Assembly: GCA_018296165.2 (NCBI GenBank)
Contig: JACKQL020000047.1
Span: 248,001 to 312,000, forward strand
Reading direction: 5' to 3'
DNA length: 64,000 bases
Source of the DNA: Termitomyces sp. T153
Taxonomy: Eukaryota > Basidiomycota > Agaricomycetes > Agaricales > Lyophyllaceae
Positions 56,334-64,000 of the stretch are shown here, one piece after another (within the stretch, counting starts at the first letter, position 1; every line of letters begins with the position of its first letter). The translations under genes were made by a program, and so were the position numbers. The notes below the pieces were generated by a model, which was not told the origin of the DNA, did not search any database, and saw only the letters and a list, made by a program, of their open reading frames with translations.

Positions 56334-56598
56334 TGGAAGGCTGCCAATGATAGCCTCACTGAACCCAAACAGACAACACAAAATTATCTTTGTTTGCTCA
56401 TAGTAAGGATACATAAGAAAGAATATAAATATCTAATGCTCACCTTTGTTTGCTCATAGTAAGGATAAGAGCAAACAAAGGTGAGATAAAAACTTCTTGA
56501 GGCAGTGACCACATGGTTGTGCCACACTGTGATGCAATTGTGATGCAATTGGTGCTTGCATCTTCTGAAGTGTTGTAAGTTGTCTCAGCAACCTTACA
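56334..56598 (-). repeat. 5' LTR of the 52.6-56.6 kb gypsy element
   Basis: Partner of the LTR at 52,584. Immediately inside it on the minus strand is a T-rich stretch rather than an obvious primer-binding site, consistent with decay. Confidence 0.92.
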
Positions 56599-56603
56599 TC
56601 AAG

Positions 56604-57895
56604 GTTATCAAGACTTGTCACTAAGTTGTTGGCAATGATAAGAAGAAGCAATAAGAAATCTGAAGCTGGTAAGCTAAGAGCTAAGAAGGGGAATGGTACT
56701 CTGTCCATTGTTTTTGTCTCTATGTATAGGCAGTATTTATACTTTTTGTAAGTATAGTATTTAGAGAGGAAATATTAGTTGCTGCCAGCAACAGCATCTG
56801 CCAAAGTGTTTATGATACATACTAGATGTCAGTATGATAACCAAGTATATGTACACAATGTCAATATAATGGGTCAATATTGTTAAACACAAGAAAAGAG
56901 CATTTCTAACATTAATACCTAAAGTGTAGATGCTGTTCAAGTATGTTTGTAAGCCCAACAAGAAAAATGATAAGTAAGAAATCACATGGCTTTCAATATA
57001 TCCCTTTTTAGAGAGGAGGCAGTGTTGTTGCTAAGTGAGGGTTGCTGGCAATTGTTGCTAAAATAGGTCTTGGCTTTATCATTCTAAACCCAAGGACCAG
57101 ACTCCATGTGATGAGGCTTGTGATCCAAGAGTCTCATGGTTGCTAAAATCCCATGCAAAGGCTACATTGTTCCAGACCTTGGAGCTAGACCCATGTGATA
57201 AGTGTCATGACTTGTGCATGGTCATGGGCAATATAGTCAGATGCTGTCCAATCAGAAATGCTAAAAATAGTGCTCAGCAACAATTGGGTCTTATCAACTG
57301 CTAACAAATGAAGTAGTTATGTTAGTCATCATTTCTAGCAATGTAGTATATAGGACAGTCTGCAGGATAAAATATCCTTGAACCAAACAATAGCAGTGTT
57401 CACCAGGTCTATTCATTAATTTAACTATAAGATTCTCCAGTGCTGTCCCATGCTCAGCTTGCTTTGCTTGCTCACTGCCCAAATCTTGGCTGCCTACATG
57501 CCTTCTTGACTCTTGCTCCTCACCTGTGCCTTGTCTACTCTTGCCAGGTTTACCTTCAGAGTAATTGTTTCCTTATACTCTGTATATAAGCTGAGAAACC
57601 ATGTGTACTTGGACAGCTTGGACATAAAGACAACAAGGCCATCACTGAAGCTATTACATAATCACCTTGGCCCTTTTGTAGTGATAAGACCTATTCTCAC
57701 TGAGTACCAATTTCTGTCTTTTCCTGTATTTTGATAACCTCCATAATTTCTGGTTTCTATGTGATGCAACAACCCACCAACTGATTTTCTCCCAGTGCCT
57801 GCTGGCAATCTCCTAGCAAAGTCCATAACAATATTTCCTTTCTTGGTATTATTGCTACAATTTCATTATCCCTTGATTTGGACTTATTTCTTGAA
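56604..57895. other. No gene seen
   Basis: CpG-poor DNA between the gypsy and Tc1 elements. Short open frames only (57,294-57,482 and 57,513-57,734), without motifs. Confidence 0.5.
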
Positions 57896-57897
57896 TA

Positions 57898-59503
57898 CAG
57901 TGGCTCAAAAAACTGTTCTGATGTTTTATACTTCTTGAAAGATGACATTGGCATGATAGGCTCAAAGTATATAAAATTCTGGTTAAATCATGCAAAATAC
58001 TATGGCATCATAGCTACAAATTGCATTTTGGTTTATGTAATTTAAATTAAAATTGATGGAATAATGGCCATTTTAAGATATTCACTCATTAGAACAATTT
58101 TTTGAGCATCTCTAATTTTTGTATTTAGTACTTTGTATGTTCTCCATTTGCCTTGATAACTGCTTGAATCCTTCTATGCATGCTTTCTATCAGTCTTTGG
58201 CATACCTTTTCTGGTATTCCATCCCACTCCTTTGCAACACTCTCCTACAATTCATGCATACTATGAGGAGGTGTTTCATACTGCTTAAGCTGCTTCTTGA
58301 GGTACTCCTAGAGGTGCTCAATAAGATTAAGATCAGGGGATTGGGCTGACTACCAGAGGACATCAAAGTTGTTGTCTTCAAACTACTTGTTAGCCCTCTT
58401 AGAGTTGTGTTTGAGGTCATTATCCTGTTGAAAATAGCAGGCACCCTCCTTTATTTCCAACTTTTCAAAGCTCTCCTTTGCTCCATCATCCAAAATTTCA
58501 CAGTACTGCTCTGCATTCATGATTCCCACCACCTCTACCAGCTTTTCTACCCCATTCCAACCTACACAGCCCCATACTATGAGATATTCCCTCCTCCATG
58601 TTTCACAGTAGGTGTAGTAGTTCAGTTTGAAATGCCTCCCCTTATAGCTTCTACACATACTGCTTTCCATCTGACCCAATCCTGTTAATCTTTGTCTCAT
58701 CTGTCCGCAACACTCTTTTCCAGTCCTCTACAGTCTATTTCTGATGCTCTTAAGCCCATTTAAGTCATAGTTACCAATGTCTAGCTTTGAGCATAGGAAT
58801 TCTCCTCTTTGTAGCAGACCAATACCCCTCCTCCTTTAGCACATTTCAGACAGTATGAGGAGATACAGAGTTGGAAATGATGTTGTTGATAAAATTGGTG
58901 GCCTGAACAGCTGTATCAAGTCTCCTAGTTGAGATTTGTTGAACAATAGCCTGTTTATCATATTGAGTAAGCTTAACTGGATGGCCTCCAGGATGGTTTT
59001 CCTTGTCCACCTCCAACTCTCTACCAATCCTCCCAATAGTAGACTTCCCTAGACCAGTTTTAGCCTCAATCTGATGCAGAGAATACCCTTGAGCAAGAAG
59101 AGAAGCAACAGTAAAACATTGTGCAAGAGAAGGAGCTTCTATGTTGGTGGTTGAAGATCAAGATGTGGTTTAACCAACTTGAACTACTCCCAAATATAAC
59201 CAAACATGGTCACATGACTCTTTTAATATTCCCACATGCAACTTGCTCTTTATTTTTAACTAAAATAGAGATAAACCTGCAAAATTAGAGATGCTCAAAA
59301 AACTGTCTCAATGAGTGAATATTTTAAAATGGTCATTACTCCATCAGTTTTGATTTGAATTACATAAACTAAAATGCAATTTGTAGCTATGATTCCATAG
59401 TATTTTACATGATTTAACCAGAATTTTAAATACTTCCAATCCTTCATGCCAATGTCATTCTTTCAAAAAGTATAAAACATTCAAACAGTTTTTTGAGCCA
59501 CTG
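57898..59503 (-). mobile_element. Tc1-type DNA transposon with long inverted repeats
   Basis: Ends CAGTGGCTCAAAAAACTG at 57,898 and its reverse complement at 59,503, each beside TA (57,896-57,897; 59,504-59,505). The inverted repeats extend about 215 bp inward. The transposase lies on the minus strand (about 59,150-58,105): a paired-type HTH with GYSLHQIEAKTGLGKSTIG, then a second helix region, then DDE pieces including GCVGWNGVEKLVEVVGIMNA and YFQQDNDLKHNSK (second catalytic Asp), followed by a decayed SPDLNP-like region near 58,340. Frameshifts and stops make it inactive. Confidence 0.9.
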
Positions 59504-59505
59504 TA

Positions 59506-60283
59506 TGCACCACCCTAACAACCAGCATACTGGCTGTCATTCCATGTGTCAAATTTAGCTATAGTCAGGTTATTGACTTGCCCAAGCCACCTACCTTGCT
59601 TATATTGCTAGTGCTCCTTTTCACCATTATTGACTCCTTTTAGTTTTATTATTATTACTCACTATAAATACCATTATGTTTTCTACACTATCATCAAATA
59701 ATTGCACCTTGTTATTAGCTCCAGACTTCAGATCTAAGTCTAGCAACTTTAATACATCTTTTTTCACTCTAGCACCCTCTCTATTGAGTCAGCACCCTCA
59801 TTGTTTTGCTCAGCCAGTACTACTTGAGGATACTATATTGCCAAGTCTATGTCAAGTGCTAGCACCTATAGCTAGTTTAGTTTTATCATTATTCCCTGTC
59901 ACTAATGCCTTCTTCACTACACCTAGCACTAGCCTTTAGCATTGGTTTGCTAGCAACCTTTGTTTAGCACCTTAGTTCTACTCTAGTTGGGTTTACCCAC
60001 AGAGTCTCTCCCTTTCCTATTTGCTATCACCATCTCTCAACCTTGCACTAGCAACTTAGCACTACTTCTGCATCTAGCAGGCTTTCTGGGACCTAGCTTG
60101 ACTTGGAACCCTCATTTCTTTAGTCTGTTCATACTTTACTTGTAGAACCACTAGTTGTTGTGTTCTCTGCACAGCAGCTAGGTGGCAATAGATGTCATCA
60201 GCAGTGGAAAAGTAGGTAGGGTGTTTAGCATACCAATTCAAGCTCCTAGCAGGCCTGCATCAACTGCACCTAGTCTATAATGT
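59506..60283. other. No gene; decayed repeat DNA
   Basis: The open frame 59,676-59,939 (Ser/Leu-rich) has no motif. The region may belong to the gypsy element whose chromodomain follows. Confidence 0.45.
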
Positions 60284-60445
60284 TGTCAAGCTGTTCCCAG
60301 ATGTAAAAGACCCTATCTCTAGCTGCCATCCTAAAGCACCACCATCAATCCTGGTTAATGATGAGGAAGAGTATGAGGTGGAGGAAATTTTGGATAACAG
60401 GATATTCTGAGGGAAGTTACAGTTTAAGGTGAAATGGAACTTGTG
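60284..60445 (+). pseudogene. Chromodomain fragment of a third gypsy-type element
   Basis: The plus strand reads VKLFPDVKDPISSC, then EEEYEVEEILDNRIF, stop, GKLQFKVKWN. EYEVEEILD...KVKW is the hallmark of chromodomains at the integrase end of chromoviruses. Only this tail is recognised, and two stops break it. Confidence 0.75.
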
Positions 60446-60911
60446 ACTGAAAGATGGAAGGTCAACAATAAACAGCAGGCTTGGAATAAAGGAAACAATC
60501 AGAAGGTCTAGTAAGAGCAGTCTTCTGACATCACTCCCCCTCTAGCATGTAGTATCTCAACATACTGAGTAGAAGAAATCATGGATTGCTTGGTCAGCTG
60601 CAGAGATAGGGTAGATGCCCCTCATTGCCTTTGGGGCATTGGGGTGCCTGCAGTAAAAGTCTTGGACTAGAGCTAGTGCATGTACAATTGGCCTGTGGTT
60701 CTCAAGAGATATCCTCAATGCCATATCCCTAATTTCAACTGAAGGCTATTGTTTGGTCATATTTGTATGTGGTCACATGTTCTGAGTCTGGAGATTGAGG
60801 CCATTTACAATGAATTTTTATTTTTGGATCAAATTCCAGATTTGATTGTTGTTGAGTGTTCTTTCCAGAAGCTCTAGAGTAAATTTTCCAAACACTGGTA
60901 TTGTAAATCCT

Positions 60912-61050
60912 CAGACTTGTTCTCTTTAGATCTCCCCCTGCCAGGTGAATAGCTAGAACTCTAGAGCTTCTTATAGATGCTGAACAGACTTTAGATGTTT
61001 CTCTCCAAGTTGTGTGATTGAGCCACAGCCCCCAGAGGTTGCCCTTATGA
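60912..61050 (+). repeat. Copy of the LTR-like repeat inserted in the pogo element
   Basis: 'CAGACTTGTTCTCTTTAGAT' through 'TGTGTGATTGAGCCACAGCC' and 'CAGAGGTTGCCCTTA' match 24,657-24,800 in order, so the two sites carry the same repeat family. Confidence 0.75.
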
Positions 61051-61051
61051 T

Positions 61052-61223
61052 AGCCATTACTCTGTCAGTTCTAATTCAAATTACATAAGCCCAGATGCAA
61101 TTTGTAACTACAATGCCATAGTACTTTACATGATTTAACCAGAATTTTATGTACTTCCAATCCTTCATACCAATGTCATCTTTCAAAAAGTATAAAACAT
61201 TGGGACAGTTTTTTGAGCCACTG
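61052..61223 (-). mobile_element. Solo inverted-repeat fragment of the Tc1 family
   Basis: Collinear with the right inverted repeat of the Tc1 element (59,330-59,503), including 'CATGATTTAACCAGAATTTTA' and the terminus TTTTTTGAGCCACTG beside TA. The rest of the element is missing. Confidence 0.85.
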
Positions 61224-61279
61224 TAGGTCAGTTTTGGAGGAAATCACTAGGATCATGGTAGCACAACTACCTGTGCATT

Positions 61280-61280
<1 letters not shown>

Positions 61281-61340
<60 letters not shown>
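61281..61340 (+). repeat. (ATA)20 microsatellite
   Basis: Sixty bases of perfect trinucleotide repeat, probably the tail of the SINE-like element on the minus strand. Confidence 0.95.
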
Positions 61341-61487
61341 GGTGAATTTATTGCTCAATGTGTTGTGGGACTCCTTATTGGCTAGGATATTGTAGCTCAT
61401 GTAGACCAACACAGGACACAAACTGGAACTTCTGGCCAGAGGACCTGCAGTTTTTTCCCCAAACTCAGCCAAGTGGTCACCAAGCTA
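61281..61487 (-). mobile_element. SINE-like element with trinucleotide tail
   Basis: On the minus strand an A box TGGCTGAGTTTGG (61,459-61,471) is followed about 30 nt later by a degenerate B box in AGTTCCAGTTTG (61,419-61,430), then a short body and a (TTA)20 tail at 61,281-61,340. A pol III head, short body and simple-repeat tail is SINE architecture. The B box is weak and no target duplication was identified. Confidence 0.5.
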
Positions 61488-62432
61488 TTTAGAGTGGAAT
61501 CCTTTCATTTGTTCAACTAGCTACAATTAAAGACAAGTGTTTTTCTTTAAACTAACCACTAAATGTTCAAACACATAAATGAAACATTTGATAAAATTGT
61601 TTGTTGTTATTGATCATCTTATTGGATGCTGTGACCCCATATGTTCCAATCTGTCACACCAAGAGCTTTCAGGTCATCATATTCAATTTTATTCATACTA
61701 TGCAGTACCATGACAGACTGCTAGTCAACCAAAGACATAGAATTTGTTTAGACTGAGGTGTAAATCAGCAATGTTGGGGCTGATATTTAGTGCCAAAGAG
61801 GAATCAGAACTTTGATGGGACTTGCAACCCACTCATCATGGCCACTGATGTATGAAACAAATCTTTGTACTCAAGCAGAAATGTTTTTTTTTGAATTTTG
61901 ACATCTATATATTATGCAATGATGGATGTGGGAAAGTGGCTGTGCAAACAACTTTTTGGGATTCTGCTGAAGTAAGCCTGACTAATGCTGACCAATTCTT
62001 ATATAAGAATTGCCTTTTAAAGGTGAACACAATACAAGTTGGCTGTTTTTAGCTGTTTGAACATGTTTTCTTGAAAAAAAATTACAGTAGACAGCTTACA
62101 TACATATATACAATCTTTTGACTATGTGTGAAACATTCCAGATAGTCTGCAGGTGTCAAAAAGGCCAAATGCAATTTAGTGCACACTGTTTTTCATGCCT
62201 CACATGTTTTTTGACACAATATGACCAAATAATGGGCATTTACAAGGTTGTGAAAAGGAGGCCACATGACAAAATATGTTTGGTCACATCTATTGATTGA
62301 TTGATGTTAACTAACAAGCTTATTAGTAACTCCTTAACCATATTGGGCTATTGATATATCAAATATCTTATCATGCAAGTTGATTTTTAATGGTTTTTGA
62401 CTGTTAAATTGCTTAACAATTGATGTTTCAGG
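61488..62432. other. No gene recognised; 5' region of the Helitron ORF
   Basis: AT-rich. The short frame 61,852-62,052 has CNDGCGKVAVQ but no recognised domain and may be an early exon of the element. An acceptor-like TTTCAG lies at 62,427-62,432. Confidence 0.4.
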
Positions 62433-64000
62433 CAACCACCTACTACTCCTGAAAGCCAAAGGCAACAAGCTAGGATTCAAAGGAGATTTGAACAGTTACA
62501 AATGACAGATCCTGATGATTGTCATGCAAATAGAAACAATGGATCTTTGGAACAGATCAATACTGTGGTTGTCTCACCACTTCAATTGGGGCCTGGGAGT
62601 ATGGGAACTGGGAGTAACAATCAATTTATGGGATCTAGGGGTATGGGAACTGGGAGTAACAATCAATCTATGGGATCTGGGAATATAGGATCTGGGGGAT
62701 TGAAGCTTAATCACCAATCTATAGCCACCACTTTTGGCTCTTCAGGAAGACCTATTAGGCAGTTAGCACCTGCTGATGATCCATTCTCTATGGTCATTCC
62801 TGAAACTATTTTACCTGAAGAATGGAATGCCTCTTTACAGAATCCCTTAACTAGATTGTTGCCTCCTCTGCTTGCTCCTATACAGAAAAGAGTCAATAGA
62901 CTCAATCAGCCTATTGCAACTATGAGTATTCCTTAAACTCATCTGCCTGAAGGTTGGAATGCCCCTTTACAGAATTCCTTACCTAGATTGGTGCCCCCTC
63001 TGCCTGCTCCTATACATGGAAGAGTTATAAAAGCTTCTATACCAGAACCTATGCCTATAATAGTACCACCTCCTCCTCACACACTAGCTCTATTTCAAGA
63101 GCAACAAAGGCTGAAACAGAGGCAACAGGAGCAAGCACTAGCAGCCTTGCAAGAGCAACAAAGGCTGAGACACATTGCTCTAGCTGAAGAGCAGAAGAGG
63201 CAGCAAGAGGAGGTGCTAGCAGTGCTGCAAGAGCAACAAAGACTCAGACAAATTGCTATAGCTGAGGAGCAGGAGAGGCAACAACAATCATTGGCTATTC
63301 TCAGCCAGGAGAGAGAAAGAAAGGAAGAAGAGCAATTTATGCCAGAGGTTAGTTTAAAACAGATTTAAATGCTACTTTAACTAATAAAGTTGAACAGCAT
63401 ATAGATTTGAATCCTGAACATAGGCCTTTGAATGCAGCTATGGCTCAAAGGATCTTTCAAGGCTAGCAACAGCAACATGAAGCTGATCTGGAAGAGGATT
63501 TCAATGATTTAGGTCCTCAGAATGATATACCTTCTGAGGATGACTTGGAATATGTTGATCCTGCTGGACATTAAGCACCAAAGCAATTGGATCCTCCCCT
63601 TGATAATCCATTGGGTCCTCAGGATGACATACCTTCTGATGATGACTTGGAATATGTTGATCCTGCTGGACATCAACCAGCAGAGCAATTAGATCCTCCC
63701 CTTGATGTGCCATTGGGTCCTTAGGATGACATCCCTTCTGATGATGACTTGGATTATGCTGATCCTGTTCAACAGAGACCTGCAGAAGACTTGGACCCTG
63801 CTCCACCCAATCATCCAGCAGGACTACAAAATTCTGCTGAACAGCCTCCCCTTGAGCTTCCTATTCTACTACAGCTTGGCCCTATTCAGCCTATTCCAAG
63901 AGGAAGGCAACCTTACTTGATTGAATACCCTTCACATTATCTTGGTCCTATGATTATCATATGTCCACACTGCCAGGTTCTACATTTTGATGCTGAAAAG
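62433..64000 (+). mobile_element. N-terminal part of a Helitron Rep/helicase-type protein, continues past the window
   Basis: The open frame starts after the acceptor with QPPTTPESQRQQARIQRRF. It contains two 14-residue repeats (MGTGSNNQFMGSR type, period 42 bp, 62,599 and 62,641), two copies of a LP-E-WNA-LQN-L-RL-PPL-API block, a Gln/Glu/Arg-rich coiled coil with repeated LQEQQRLRQIA units (63,090-63,330), three 34-residue acidic repeats with DDIPSDDDLEYVDPAG (63,515, 63,617, 63,719; period 102 bp), and ends HYLGPMIIICPHCQVLHFDAEK-like (zinc motif CPHCQVLHF). That last motif stands at the start of Helitron-like proteins in fungi as I remember them; the Rep and helicase domains would lie beyond 64,000. 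Four Gln codons have become stops (for example 62,934 and 63,721), so this copy is dead. Confidence 0.6.

Larger units (their letters stand above)
52584..56598 (-). mobile_element. Ty3/gypsy chromovirus, LTR to LTR, gag-less
   Basis: LTRs at 52,584-52,848 and 56,334-56,598 are both 265 bp, TG...CA. The 5-bp duplication TCAAG is perfect at 52,579-52,583 and 56,599-56,603. A polypurine tract, AAAGGGGGGAGGAG on the minus strand, abuts the left LTR and proves minus orientation. Pol reads: YIYHKIHLKDLNLVVYF (55,760), RT with FAKIDITNTFFQTQVHP and YLDDIIIL (55,220), RNase H with QLNAAQKKYPVHERKLLAIV (54,690), the integrase zinc region SSCGPCQCNKDYTSK (54,020), core pieces IVSDCD and HPETNGGSKCSN (about 53,690), the SH3-like tail YKVGDLVMLATKH, and a chromodomain-like end WVGYSLDYNEWLPRKELED. 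No gag is found between LTR and pol, and the length is only 4.0 kb. Stops throughout. Confidence 0.92.

Noticed and set aside
62433..64000. RIP-type mutation inferred from Gln-to-stop changes
   Set aside because: Any Gln-to-stop change is C-to-T at CA, so it is not diagnostic; the block-wide signal is CpG loss.

Overview
The window reads as nuclear DNA of a mushroom-type fungus (Basidiomycota, most likely Agaricomycetes). Genes carry many introns, mostly 45-80 nt with GT/AG ends. Recognisable families are an agaricomycete-style kinase-like protein, an F-box protein, a CBM1-linked CE16 esterase, a C-terminal Zn2Cys6 regulator and a salicylate-hydroxylase-type FAD monooxygenase. The transposable elements are also typical of such fungi: chromovirus Ty3/gypsy, Ty1/copia, an RNase H-bearing LINE, Tc1, pogo, Plavaka-like and Helitron. 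I cannot name the species.

The window is a mosaic of two kinds of DNA. CpG-containing gene islands lie at about 11.1-20.95 kb and 28.9-39.4 kb. Around them, at 1-11.1, 20.95-28.9 and 39.4-64 kb, lies CpG-poor, TpG/CpA-rich, stop-riddled DNA made of decayed transposons and pseudogenes. Repeat copies that straddle the borders differ largely at CpG sites, as expected from deamination of methylated CpG.

Island 1 holds a five-exon kinase-like gene (11,598-12,930, minus). It is followed by a head-to-tail duplication of about 2 kb (12,690-16,830) carrying a small unknown coiled-coil-like gene in two damaged copies and an N-terminal fragment of a second kinase gene; a C-terminal kinase fragment lies just beyond. 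Then comes an eight-exon FAD monooxygenase (18,669-20,454, plus). Island 2 holds an F-box gene (29,344-31,905, minus), a gene-free 3-kb divergent region, a Zn2Cys6 gene (34,929-36,589, plus) and, converging on it, a secreted CBM1-CE16 acetylesterase (37,023-38,680, minus) whose frame closes only with a 2-nt exon.

The left CpG-poor block contains degraded, intron-retaining fragments of two unrelated housekeeping genes side by side: the replication adaptor AND-1/Ctf4/Mcl1 (SepB) and the fungal fatty acid synthase beta subunit (malonyl/palmitoyl transferase region). The middle block holds a copia remnant, an interrupted pogo transposase and a 687-bp pogo-type MITE. The right block is a nested stack: an old gypsy element (about 49.6 to 41.3 kb, minus) broken by a poly(A)-tailed LINE with a 12-bp target duplication and by a 533-bp TRIM with two 133-bp LTRs. 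To its right are a second gypsy element with equal 265-bp LTRs and a perfect 5-bp duplication, a Tc1 element with roughly 215-bp inverted repeats, SINE-like sequences, and the start of a Helitron protein that runs off the window end.

All identifications come from reading translated sequence against remembered family motifs; no database search was run.
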